Position numbers and translations under genes: made by a program
Source: a virus
Strand: one strand, 5' to 3'
DNA: 50,869 nt
Virus record (IMG/VR): IMGVR_UViG_3300050026_000797
Span: 1-50,869 of that record
In this document: one piece after another, positions 11,501 through 20,620 of the stretch
Position numbering within the stretch: position 1 is the stretch's first letter
Layout of the letters: each line of letters begins with the position of its first letter
The notes under the pieces: model-generated
The model's input: the letters and a program-made list of their open reading frames with translations, nothing else
Database searches by the model: none
Told to the model about the DNA's origin: nothing

Positions 11501-13747
11501 ACCATCCACATATACCGTCAGGCCATTGGCTAGAGTGACCGCTGGAGAGGTCCCGATTACCACACCGGACTGACTTCCAGATACCTGGAAATCGTATGGG
11601 GTAGTATCTGAGGTGGCCCAGTATTTGTTTATTGCATAAGGAATAGGAGCAATGACAGAAGTTGTAGTGTTTAAAAGATAGTTGTAGGTTCTGGTTGTTA
11701 TATTACTTGCACTATCTGAAATTCCTATATTGAACTGATGAGAGCCAGTTTTGATTCCAGCTTCATCTACAAATAAGATTTCGATCTGCCCATCGACCAG
11801 CTTGTAACCTGTGTCGGAGGTGGCAATAACGGCGATAATTTTGGAAGTGGTATTTCCCAGTGAGTCTACCGCAACCAATCCAATGTGGTAGGTGCCAAAT
11901 CCATTCACCGTATAGCCTACTGTACCCTCCTCAACCAGAGCGGAGGCTACAGTAGTCGAAGCGGGAAGCACATTCCAAACTACATTTCCAGAGCCCCCAT
12001 ACTGCTCTAGCTCTAAGTAACCTAGGTATGGAAAAACAGTGGGAACAACAGCAATGGACTCGTTAAGAATGTTAAATGTCGTGTTGCTTAAGACATTGAT
12101 AGGGACAATCTGGTCATTGGAATCCCCCGCCGTATCCACCACATGAACACGAATTGTGTATGTTCCGGCTGGAATGTAAGACCCACTCACCTGAAGGTAA
12201 GGCTGTCCACTGATGTTTACAATGCTTACATTGCTTGTTGGATTGGGGAGGGTGGTCTGGGGGTCATCGTAAACGATGGAGAAGCCGTATGGAGCCGTCC
12301 CCCCCACTGCCACAAGCTCAACTGTTGTGCTTGGGGTAGCGATTCCACTCCCCGAAATAGAAGCAGAACTCAATTGGTAATCAATCTGAGCCAGCACATC
12401 TAATCCGGTCCAATCCGACCCATTCTGCACATCAATTTCAAGGATGTTAGTTCCTTTTTCGAATCCAATTGAAGTCGCATATGTTGAAGGAGGTGCAACA
12501 GGATTGGGGTTTGGGGCGTTATTGGTTATGGCTGGCTGAGGAGCCCCTATTACATTACTATTCAAGGCCACTCTTGGGGAATAGTCTGAGCAGAGTAGGG
12601 CCAGATTAAGAGTTGCTGTAGAAAAGTTGCTAGGCAGAAGGAAGGTGGTATGGTAACGATAGCGAGTGTTCAGCCCACCACTGGGTGTAGAGGAAGTGGA
12701 GGGAGTGGGGCCGTCTCCCGCATTGACCCAGGTAGTCCCAGCCAACGTCCCCCAGTTTGGGTTAGGCTGCATAGCCTTTGCTGGGATGTAAGTCCCAGTC
12801 ACCACGTTACCGGTCATTGTGGCTACCTGCCAGTCAAGATCAGACTGTCCGTATGCTCCAGGCCCAGTGGTGATGGTTACTGCGTTGACTGGTCCAGAGA
12901 TTCCAGTGGTGCCAGTGGCTGAGCTAGGGGGGACCGCCTTCACACCCGCCTCTGTTAAGCTAATATCGGCAAGCTGCCAACCCGTTCCCACATAATAGGG
13001 TGCTCCGTTTGCAGAGTAGGGGTAACCCACTGGAAGAACAAATCCGCCTGAAAGGGTGAAGCGAACCAAAATACTGGCCGCTTCAAGGGCTGTAATGCCG
13101 GGTATGGTGGTATCATATTGATTTCCTGATGTGATGCCCCACCAGGGTTGGACAGCCCCATTCTGAAGGCTTGTGCCGTGGGAAATAGCCGTGTTCGGCC
13201 CTAGAGTTTCCACCAGATAGCACCAAAAGAGTCCTCCACTCAACCCTGTGTTGTCAGAAGTGGTGGGCCAAGATAGACTGGTGATGGACACCCAGGTATT
13301 CCCACCATCAGTGGAGTAGTCTAAAGCCATAGTTGGAACGGTGTCATCTGTTTTTAGAGCAGCAATTGCGTTGTAGCCGCAGACTACTGAAAGAAGGCCG
13401 TCAGCCCAGCTATCGGTTAGAGTTGGGAACGCTCCATATACCACGGTTTTAGTGTTCATTCCCTGCGCTGAGGCAGGAGCCGCCAAGGCTTTAAACCCAG
13501 TATGGTATTGTTGAACCAGAATGTTCGAATTGGAGTTGGTGGCCCAAGGATTTATGATTTGCCCATTAACCCCAAACGGTGAGACCTGTCCCGCTGGGAG
13601 AGATGAACTATACCACCACCCCCCACTGGTAAAAGGAAACTCATTCCCTCCCGAAGGGCTGACTACTACACTCGCTGGATGCAAGGTAGGATCAAAATAA
13701 AACCCATCGTTAGTGGTTTCAGTTACTGGGCGCAAAATCTGAGTCAT
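8594..13747 (-). CDS. Giant tail-associated protein with repeated putative Ig (He_PIG-like) domains
   Basis: 1717 residues. The C-terminal half carries at least five repeats of the putative-Ig type: each has a LPxxxxxxxYSxxLxAxGGxGxYxWxV opening and a LPxGLxLxxxTGxISG core (for example SLPTGLSLNTSTGIISGTV). The first ~500 residues differ and contain a possible galactose-binding-like region (YRYHTTFLLPSNFSTATLNL). Such repeats are common in phage tail fibres and bacterial adhesins and often bind surface glycans. Ten bases separate it from the downstream 692-aa gene. Exact repeat boundaries were judged by eye. Confidence 0.65.
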   Translation of the reverse strand: MTQILRPVTETTNDGFYFDPTLHPASVVVSPSGGNEFPFTSGGWWYSSSLPAGQVSPFGVNGQIINPWATNSNSNILVQQYHTGFKALAAPASAQGMNTKTVVYGAFPTLTDSWADGLLSVVCGYNAIAALKTDDTVPTMALDYSTDGGNTWVSITSLSWPTTSDNTGLSGGLFWCYLVETLGPNTAISHGTSLQNGAVQPWWGITSGNQYDTTIPGITALEAASILVRFTLSGGFVLPVGYPYSANGAPYYVGTGWQLADISLTEAGVKAVPPSSATGTTGISGPVNAVTITTGPGAYGQSDLDWQVATMTGNVVTGTYIPAKAMQPNPNWGTLAGTTWVNAGDGPTPSTSSTPSGGLNTRYRYHTTFLLPSNFSTATLNLALLCSDYSPRVALNSNVIGAPQPAITNNAPNPNPVAPPSTYATSIGFEKGTNILEIDVQNGSDWTGLDVLAQIDYQLSSASISGSGIATPSTTVELVAVGGTAPYGFSIVYDDPQTTLPNPTSNVSIVNISGQPYLQVSGSYIPAGTYTIRVHVVDTAGDSNDQIVPINVLSNTTFNILNESIAVVPTVFPYLGYLELEQYGGSGNVVWNVLPASTTVASALVEEGTVGYTVNGFGTYHIGLVAVDSLGNTTSKIIAVIATSDTGYKLVDGQIEILFVDEAGIKTGSHQFNIGISDSASNITTRTYNYLLNTTTSVIAPIPYAINKYWATSDTTPYDFQVSGSQSGVVIGTSPAVTLANGLTVYVDGPSKFIEVSGPPTTSINAIANVKIPLIRASQVIGTLNRSYVTIPYAGSSLENLGANTVMTVPAVVGDFFTLNVQKPYFNSPDNDRDATWYVRVQAGSSLPTGLSLDQHTGLIYGPVESANTSPAIIEFVNQSGVVVGTFTINFNFFASDYTLIESLPIGKLGSVYNGFITSTSTDALTSGSVIFGNMPAGLTITTSGNTLLITGTPTEAGYFDFWVNSISSTGKKGYIYKRLEVTFIAPLAITSTVIPSVISTQSYSQQLTAVGGVGGYTWTVSSGTLPSGVTLSATGLLSGISSNVGYAQSITFTVTDSDDNIFNQAIQVTVESALTIINASPLPNVELNVPYSLKLLAQGGTGTGYVWGVSPSLPTGLSLNTSTGIISGTVAGATLPIPASVLYGITISVTDSGSNTTSSPFNLSVVPKPPPLGINVSGVGPITRGGNYSATLTATGSGVLPYTWLFSNPASAPAGLQINANGVDQGGTAFISGVTTAVLNNVSVEVTLADSAGGLVNGYIILNSIESVDILTPGPNLPQGQTGSNYSFNLSGFSNNLPLTWATTTPLPSGMSMNSAGTITAGNITAGTGTYNTTFQLTDGISDTTTATFSITIVNTTLAITTSSLPIIPNGQPFSYTLAATGGSGTGYVWECSDPASGGLLANGWTVTVAATGTLATTGATGTYTVSATGGSGLYSGTGLFPWSTLTNTVPAVSGLTKTLFYNYVGTVQVTDTVTNQTIRGVINIPFQLSPTDTLPKTVSSSQSLSNSCNLASVLPTGVSLSEGGVLATTGTTALFNQPVEFTVTDSDGATVSATLNLQVQTITPLGALQTGPDSISGSQTGFLGTIGLVPGDIQAINPRPNQSFYIYGSGIPAGVTASQLQVTTTVNSNTGAYSNMVGVIESISSTGIVVIKLVFEGLQNGYMTNAPLGIQSNSLDITLINTANGAKASGTFSFQTINPGVLTILQGFLVALPTY

Positions 13748-13785
13748 CGGGTGCCTTCTATTAAGGATGTCGAAAATCCGTTTGT

Positions 13786-16700
13786 TTAAGCCACAATCAG
13801 GGTGATGATGCTGGTCCCGCTGGTAGAAACCCCAGTTGAATCAGTAACAGTGATGCCAAGAGTGACGGTGTAAACCCCTGCGGTAGGAGCCCCTGCATAT
13901 GCCGGGATGGTGAAACTCTGCCCAGTCTGACCGGATAGCTGTAACCCTCCGTTCCAAAGTCCAGTGATGTTGTCAGTTGGGGCATAATCCTGATAAGTCA
14001 CAGGATAGGCAGAGTTATTTACCACAAGAAGTTCGTTGGATGGACTTGACTTGATGAAGGCGCTAGCCCCAGAACTCATCGAAACAGAGGTTACGTTCCA
14101 AGTGAAAGGTGGGTGGCCAAGCTGAACATGAATGCACTCAGCCGTCGAATAGGAGACAGATTGACCAGCGGTAAATGCGTGAGCGGTAGAGACAAACTGC
14201 ACGGTATTCATTGTCTCGGCCTGCACATAAACTGAGATGGTTGCGACCACACTAGTCACCAACGGGGTTCCACTGCTATCCGCCACCTGATAGGTAATGT
14301 TAGTCGTGTAAGTATTCCCAGGAAGCCCCATAGCCACGTTGAAGAATGGCTGTCCGTTACTGTTTATACCGAAGTAGGTTGGGTTACTCACAACCGTGCA
14401 AACTGCTCCGTAAGGAGCGGTCCCACCACTGATGGATAGCGGGGGGGTGGAAATGATGAAGTTTGCAGAAGTGTACTCGGATACGGTGAAGGAGACCGTA
14501 TTTCCTTGTGCCGCAAGGGCTGGGGGTGAAACAACAAAGCTAGCAGAGCCAGTTAAACTCCCGGCATTCTGAATAGAGAAGGTTCCGGTTCCTCCAACCG
14601 AAGCAGTAGTGAAAGTGTAATACAAATCATAAGTCTGGGCATAGGAGGAGTTATAGTGGTTGGTCACGTTTACAACCACTGGATTACTCAGAGTGCCAAG
14701 ATTGGTGATGAGCCCAGGAGCCGGAGAAGCAGCGGACAGGAACCCTTCAACATGCAGACTGACGAACGGGCTGCCTTGAGCAAGGCTGTAAGTTGTATTC
14801 GGCTGAACCTGACCTCCACTGGTCAGATTGATAGTAGCGGTTTGTGGGTTAATAGTCAGTGGGATGGCAACGGCGAAGGCTGAATACCCCGGTGCGGTTG
14901 CGGTCAGATTTACCGTCACATTAGCTGTATTGATTGGAGTCCCAATCAGTTGAATAGTCTGGTTGTAGATGGCAGTGGCATTACCCCCACCAGAGATGGA
15001 AGTTCCATGCATCAAGACTGTTCCGCTTGGATCCGCAAGCAGCAATCCAGCCGGAAGCTGGCTATCCAGAGTCCAGGTAGCATTCGTGCTCAAAGTGATA
15101 GACTGTGCGAGTGGGGTGACGCTCACACCGGTCCAGAGAGGCCCGCCCGTTAGTGTGTTGGTCAGAGCCTGAAGGGCCGGGGCCAGCCCGGAACTTGAGG
15201 TTGTCATCGGGATAACCGTGAAGGGCACAGTTGCAACCGTAGACTGGTTACCATTCGCATCTGTCGCTTGAACTTGAACCATGTAATTCAGAGTTGAGTT
15301 CAAGGAGTTGGCAGACACAGTGGGGAGGCTGTTAACCAACAGGAAACACCCGGTATACGGGGTCTGTGCGGAAGTCCCGGTAGGACTGAGGAACGTGGTG
15401 GTGGTCTGATTGTTATGGACCGTTACACCTGGGAAAGTAGTTCCATTCACCAGTGAGAAGGTATAGGGTGCAGTGCCACCAGTTGCATTCAGGATATAGA
15501 ACCAATTTACGTAGGTTGTGTTAGCCTGATAACCTAGAGCCGCTGCGTTTAATGTATCTCCCTGCACGGTAGTTACGGTGACGACTGGAGTTGAGGTCCC
15601 GCCGCTGCCACCCCCCGCGACTGAGCAGTGAACGCTCATCTCCTTGGATAGATTATTGTTCGTTACCACAGTTCCCAGCGTGTAATTTCCAAGACTGCTG
15701 ATAGCGGAGTTTGAGGGTGAGGTTCCCGTATCATCCAAGATGATGAACGTATAAGGGTTAGACCCTAAAGCAGTTGTGGTGACACCTTGAGTTGGAGTGA
15801 CGGCGGCGGTATCGGCTGCTCTCATCTGTGTATGGGCGAGGTTTGAGTAATCACCTTGGTAGTAAGCGACACCCATAGGGAAGTAAGGGGTGGTGATCCC
15901 ACTCTGTTGGGAAGTCACGCTTTGAGCAACCGCACCTGAGCTAATCGCACCAGCCTCACTGGGGGTTAGTAAGGAGATTCCAGGGAACACCTCGTTAACC
16001 ACAGTGGTTCCGCTGGCCTGGGTGCTGGTGATGGTGCCACCGGCAACTGAGTAAAAAGCAAAATTGGTGGAATAAGTGTTAGAGTTTGTATCAGTTGCAA
16101 TAATCTCTAGCACGTATGGGTTAGAGGCAGCGAGTGCAGGGGTGGTGAACTTGCTGGTTAACAGGGTGGTGGGCACCAGAGTGACGGTTCCAGTTGAAGT
16201 GGTTACAACCGGGCCTACGACTGTTTCACCCGCAGAATTGATTCCGGTGAAAGTGGGGTAGGGAATCGTGGTGGCCCCACCGATGCTCCATGTATAGACT
16301 TGCTGGTCTGCTGGGAGATTGGGCTGATGGACAGTGATGATAGGATCATAGATATCCTGCCACTGAGCGGGATAGGGCTTACCAGTGGTGGGGTCCACAA
16401 GATTGCTGTTTGAGGTAGAGAAAAGGGATTGCAGGATTCCAGAGAGCCCTGAACCAAGACCAGCGGTGGTTGCATCCACAATAAACTTGCTGTTATTAGA
16501 CTGCCCCGCTCCGCCAACCGTGGAATAGAGATTAGTAAATTGGATTTGAGTCGCTTCGGTTCGCAGATCATATATTTGATTAGAAGTTGGGTTCCAGACA
16601 GCAATTCCAAAGAAAGACCCAGGAAGAGATGGTGGGAGGTAGGGAGACCCCTGCTGAGCGTCTGGTAGATTATTCAGAGGAGTGAAGGTCCAGTCAGTCG

Positions 16701-19700
16701 TGTAGGAACTACTGTTCTTGTTAATGATGACATATTCAAGAGCAGAAGGTCCGGTACCACCAGATCCACCCTTAAGAGTGGAGGTGAGGTTAATGACCTT
16801 GGAGACAGAAGCTCCGGTCTGGTCCACTACATGAGCTACGATTGAGTAGGCTCCATCCGCAAGGAAGGTTCCACCGGCCAGAGAGGCACTAACAATGGGG
16901 CTCAGTATCGTGTTGAGTGCAGGGACGGAGATGTCTAGACTCCAAACATATGGGGCAACCCCACCCGTAGCAGAGAGGGGGAAGGAGACGACATATGGGT
17001 AAGCGGTGGGGCTGAAAACCTGATCTCCGGTCATGATGGTAAGGGGGGGAGTTCCCAGACCAGAGACTACATCTACTGCCTCTGGGGAGATGATGGATAG
17101 TGCGTTTCCAATGGAACTATCGGAAGTGAAAGAGGAGATGGTGTAGGGGCTTCGGCCACCAAAGACTGGAATGGCCATTTTGAAATCCATTCCCTCAGAG
17201 ATGATGGTTTGGTCCATGTTTCCTAGAGTCAGATTCATGGGAAGCAACCACATTTGGAAACTCACTGAAGAGTAAGAACCAATGGAGTCTACTACTTCGG
17301 TGACGAATACAAACTGATTAACAAAATCGGAGTCGGAGTTATAGGTGACCGGATAACCACTGATCAGGCCAGAGCCAGCATCCAGGGAAAGTCCTAGTGG
17401 AAGCGCACCGTCCACGACACTCCAGGAGTAAGGAGGTAGCCCGCCCGTGGCGGTAAGCTGTGATTGGTAATATGCACCTACAGTGGCTGCGGGAGGCGTA
17501 ACAGTCTGGACAGCAATATCTGACTCAATGGTGAGCATCACAGTGGCTTCAGCAATGAAAGCTGGGCTTGTCGCATCCTGCACAGAGAAGTTGATGTTAT
17601 ATACCCCCACTGCTAGCGGTGTCCCGCTTAGGGTTCCATCTAGAGATAGGTTGAGCCCGAACGGGAGGGAGTCGGAATACCAATCGTAGGGGGTGGTCCC
17701 ACCTGTAGCTGAAAGCTGAGTCTCCTGCATTGGCTGCCCCACAATGGCAGTTGGCAGAGCCGTGGTGGAGATTGACACTGGGGTGACCAATGCCAGATTT
17801 GAAGTGAAGTTCAATGCCGGAATAACCAGATCCTTCAAGTTAGGACGATAGACCAAGGGAAATACATCTGCCGACATGGTATTCAACAGAGAAGAGGCGT
17901 TGTTGGTTCGGCTGGTGGCCACTAAAATCTTCAACTCTTGAGTCATATTGTCCTGCACTAGGGCTTTTACAATGACCATGTAAGGTTGAGGTTGGTAGGT
18001 GGAACTACTGGAGGATGCGATTTCGAATCCGGCCTCGCCTCCCAGACCTACGTTACCGGTTCCAATCACGCCTGCGGTAGTGGAATTATACACTTGATTC
18101 TGAACAAAGACACTGAAGGTCAATGAACGACGAAGGTAAACTGGGGGAGTCAGAGTGGAGTAATCGTATTCAAACTCAACTAGAATAGCCTGACTGCCAG
18201 GGGTGCTGAAAGTCGTGGCCTGCGTCTTCTGACTGATTGGAAGCCAGCCAGTATTTGTGCCATTACTGTAGGTTATACGCCAGTAATCGGCTGCCGCATA
18301 GGACTGGCTCAGAGTGATGGTGAGAGATTGCCCGATGGAAAGGGTAGACTGACTGACCCCCACCAAGGAGTTATCGATTGGACCAGGGAACGCTAAGAAA
18401 TTGGACCAGGGGTTAGAGTCCAGAATAGCCCCACGGTTGGATGACAAGGCCGTCATATTCATGGTATAACTATCGTTATTGGCCAGTTGGTAGGTGAAGA
18501 GCCTGGAATCATTTGAAGTGTTGCTTACTTCTAACCCAGTTGGAGGAAGACCAGCCAAATTAAATAGCTGAACTGGGGTTGCCCCATTGTCGGACAACTG
18601 GATGTTCCAACCTGAATAGAGGCTGTAAGTGTTGTTTACTGGCAGAGGATTCCAGATAACCGTCAACAAGTCGGAGTCATCAATCTCTGCGATGGTGGGG
18701 GCTCCAGAAAGCTGGGTAGCATTCACAGAACTATTGGAGACCACAACAGAAGGGATGGAATAGACACTGGTGCGATAATCTGTTCCGATGAGGGTGTATA
18801 CACTGGTCCCCACGATAGTCTGAGTGCTCTGTACCGAATTGAGGACGCTAAGAGGGACATCAGCGTTTCTTTGGAGCATCAATGTTACGGGGGATCCCGT
18901 GACTCCCCAATTGACATTAAACTGGATGTTGTCAGGAGTCTGAGTAACGGCTGGACCGAAACTGGTTATGGTGAGTGGAGAGGCCGAGCCGGTTACGACC
19001 AAAGACACGTTCGTGAAGGAATTGGAATAGTTGGGCTCCGTTCCCAGCACCTGGAAGTTAAAGCTCCCCACTTGGGGGACCGCTCCCACGATCTGATTGT
19101 TCACGATACTGAGTCCTGGAGGGGCATTTACCAAAGAGAACTTGACATCAGTAATAGGTTGAAGAGTTCCGCTGTTGGTTGCGACTAGGGAAACGGGGGT
19201 GATGCTGCTTCCAGTGACTTGACTCAAGGTAATGATGGCGTTATTGTTTATGCTGAATGTTGGCAATCCGGTCGAGAGTAACACTGCACTCAATTGGCCA
19301 GTTCTAGTGGGGGAAGTTAAACTATTGTTTGCCGTCACCACCACTGTCCACTTGCCTTTGAATTGAGCGGTGGTAGGAATGACTAGATCAAAGGTGTTGG
19401 AAGGGGCTACAGAGGTCAGTGAGAAGGTTGTTGGAGGTGTGATGGAGGGCTCACCATTCGCAGATACCAGTGCTACCGTTACGTTGATGGTCTCCCCAGC
19501 CTGGAACTCGGTTGTGGGAGTGGCAGGGACAGATACGGTAAAAGGAACGGAACTTCCAGCAGGGCCAGTCTTAAAGGGAGCGTCAATCTGAAGTTTTATT
19601 GCACTCGTAGAAGTCCAAGTTCCAGTGGCCTGCCCGACTTGGAAGGGACCAAAGTTGAGGTTTGAAATGGTATTTCCAGAATCTTGGATTGCCACCTGGA

Positions 19701-20589
19701 ATTGCACCGTTCCAGCCGTTTCCGGAGTCCAGTTCATGGAGGAAGAAGTGGTAGTCCTCCCCTCAGTAATCACATCCGTAGCGGTACCGGAAACGTTCCA
19801 GTTGAAGGCAAGCCCCCCACCCAGTCCATCCAGATAATCAGATTGAATATTAAGCACCATGTAATCTTGGGTATTGTCGAAATAGCAAGACATTGCGGCA
19901 TCTAGCATCCCCACCTTGGTTGCTAGAGTCCCTATCACAAGGCTCAGATCATACGGATAGGTCAGGGAGTCATACATGGTTCCAGGGCAGAAAGCCAAGA
20001 AATCATAGGTTGCGGGGGAAGAGGCTGCCATTCCTCCGGAGATTGAATTGATGTTTGGCTGTGCGACTTGAAGGGACGCAGAGTTTCCATCAGCCGTGAT
20101 AAGCGAAAGACCGCCAGGAAGACCGACCGGGGTGATGTAGCTTACCTGTCCGTTGGAGATGGGGGTTCCGTTCAACCCCAGTGCCTGTAGGGTTACGGGA
20201 ACTGCGGTGGAATCGTATGCTAGATAATTATTTGTCCTACCTGAAACTGAAATAGAAAGAGGTTCAAGAACCTCTATGGCCAACGGGTAGTAAACTTGTG
20301 TCACTCCATCATCAGCTTTAACATAACACTGGAAGAGTCGAGTATCTGCACTAGGGCTGATGAACTTCACCTGAGCCGTGTTGGTTGCAGAATTAGTCTC
20401 TAAGGTGAGCCAAGAGGGGTTTAGAAACAAGCCCCAGCTAACGGTACTGGCAGGATTCACAGCCGTCAGGGTCACCAAATTAGCCGTTTGAAGGGCTGCG
20501 ATACGTACGATTGCCCCCTCATCATCAGCGTTCAGAGTAAGAAGCACGTTTTGTTGGTCAATCGTTGCGGCAGAGAGTGTTAAGGCCAT
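13786..20589 (-). CDS. Giant (2267 aa) multi-domain Ig-like virion protein
   Basis: The largest gene in the window. It is made mostly of beta-sandwich-type repeats, including clear He_PIG-like units near residues 900-1120 (QLSATGGTTPYDWYSDSLPF; LPLGLSLDAGSGLISGYPV). Other units are more divergent. No signal peptide, membrane helix or catalytic motif is visible. GAGGA precedes the ATG. Its size and repeats suggest a long fibre or tail decoration protein acting with its 1717-aa neighbour; the two share repeat style but not obvious end-to-end identity. Confidence 0.65.
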   Translation of the reverse strand: MALTLSAATIDQQNVLLTLNADDEGAIVRIAALQTANLVTLTAVNPASTVSWGLFLNPSWLTLETNSATNTAQVKFISPSADTRLFQCYVKADDGVTQVYYPLAIEVLEPLSISVSGRTNNYLAYDSTAVPVTLQALGLNGTPISNGQVSYITPVGLPGGLSLITADGNSASLQVAQPNINSISGGMAASSPATYDFLAFCPGTMYDSLTYPYDLSLVIGTLATKVGMLDAAMSCYFDNTQDYMVLNIQSDYLDGLGGGLAFNWNVSGTATDVITEGRTTTSSSMNWTPETAGTVQFQVAIQDSGNTISNLNFGPFQVGQATGTWTSTSAIKLQIDAPFKTGPAGSSVPFTVSVPATPTTEFQAGETINVTVALVSANGEPSITPPTTFSLTSVAPSNTFDLVIPTTAQFKGKWTVVVTANNSLTSPTRTGQLSAVLLSTGLPTFSINNNAIITLSQVTGSSITPVSLVATNSGTLQPITDVKFSLVNAPPGLSIVNNQIVGAVPQVGSFNFQVLGTEPNYSNSFTNVSLVVTGSASPLTITSFGPAVTQTPDNIQFNVNWGVTGSPVTLMLQRNADVPLSVLNSVQSTQTIVGTSVYTLIGTDYRTSVYSIPSVVVSNSSVNATQLSGAPTIAEIDDSDLLTVIWNPLPVNNTYSLYSGWNIQLSDNGATPVQLFNLAGLPPTGLEVSNTSNDSRLFTYQLANNDSYTMNMTALSSNRGAILDSNPWSNFLAFPGPIDNSLVGVSQSTLSIGQSLTITLSQSYAAADYWRITYSNGTNTGWLPISQKTQATTFSTPGSQAILVEFEYDYSTLTPPVYLRRSLTFSVFVQNQVYNSTTAGVIGTGNVGLGGEAGFEIASSSSSTYQPQPYMVIVKALVQDNMTQELKILVATSRTNNASSLLNTMSADVFPLVYRPNLKDLVIPALNFTSNLALVTPVSISTTALPTAIVGQPMQETQLSATGGTTPYDWYSDSLPFGLNLSLDGTLSGTPLAVGVYNINFSVQDATSPAFIAEATVMLTIESDIAVQTVTPPAATVGAYYQSQLTATGGLPPYSWSVVDGALPLGLSLDAGSGLISGYPVTYNSDSDFVNQFVFVTEVVDSIGSYSSVSFQMWLLPMNLTLGNMDQTIISEGMDFKMAIPVFGGRSPYTISSFTSDSSIGNALSIISPEAVDVVSGLGTPPLTIMTGDQVFSPTAYPYVVSFPLSATGGVAPYVWSLDISVPALNTILSPIVSASLAGGTFLADGAYSIVAHVVDQTGASVSKVINLTSTLKGGSGGTGPSALEYVIINKNSSSYTTDWTFTPLNNLPDAQQGSPYLPPSLPGSFFGIAVWNPTSNQIYDLRTEATQIQFTNLYSTVGGAGQSNNSKFIVDATTAGLGSGLSGILQSLFSTSNSNLVDPTTGKPYPAQWQDIYDPIITVHQPNLPADQQVYTWSIGGATTIPYPTFTGINSAGETVVGPVVTTSTGTVTLVPTTLLTSKFTTPALAASNPYVLEIIATDTNSNTYSTNFAFYSVAGGTITSTQASGTTVVNEVFPGISLLTPSEAGAISSGAVAQSVTSQQSGITTPYFPMGVAYYQGDYSNLAHTQMRAADTAAVTPTQGVTTTALGSNPYTFIILDDTGTSPSNSAISSLGNYTLGTVVTNNNLSKEMSVHCSVAGGGSGGTSTPVVTVTTVQGDTLNAAALGYQANTTYVNWFYILNATGGTAPYTFSLVNGTTFPGVTVHNNQTTTTFLSPTGTSAQTPYTGCFLLVNSLPTVSANSLNSTLNYMVQVQATDANGNQSTVATVPFTVIPMTTSSSGLAPALQALTNTLTGGPLWTGVSVTPLAQSITLSTNATWTLDSQLPAGLLLADPSGTVLMHGTSISGGGNATAIYNQTIQLIGTPINTANVTVNLTATAPGYSAFAVAIPLTINPQTATINLTSGGQVQPNTTYSLAQGSPFVSLHVEGFLSAASPAPGLITNLGTLSNPVVVNVTNHYNSSYAQTYDLYYTFTTASVGGTGTFSIQNAGSLTGSASFVVSPPALAAQGNTVSFTVSEYTSANFIISTPPLSISGGTAPYGAVCTVVSNPTYFGINSNGQPFFNVAMGLPGNTYTTNITYQVADSSGTPLVTSVVATISVYVQAETMNTVQFVSTAHAFTAGQSVSYSTAECIHVQLGHPPFTWNVTSVSMSSGASAFIKSSPSNELLVVNNSAYPVTYQDYAPTDNITGLWNGGLQLSGQTGQSFTIPAYAGAPTAGVYTVTLGITVTDSTGVSTSGTSIITLIVA

Positions 20590-20620
20590 TGTTTCAAGTC
20601 CTCATAAGAGCGGTCGGTAT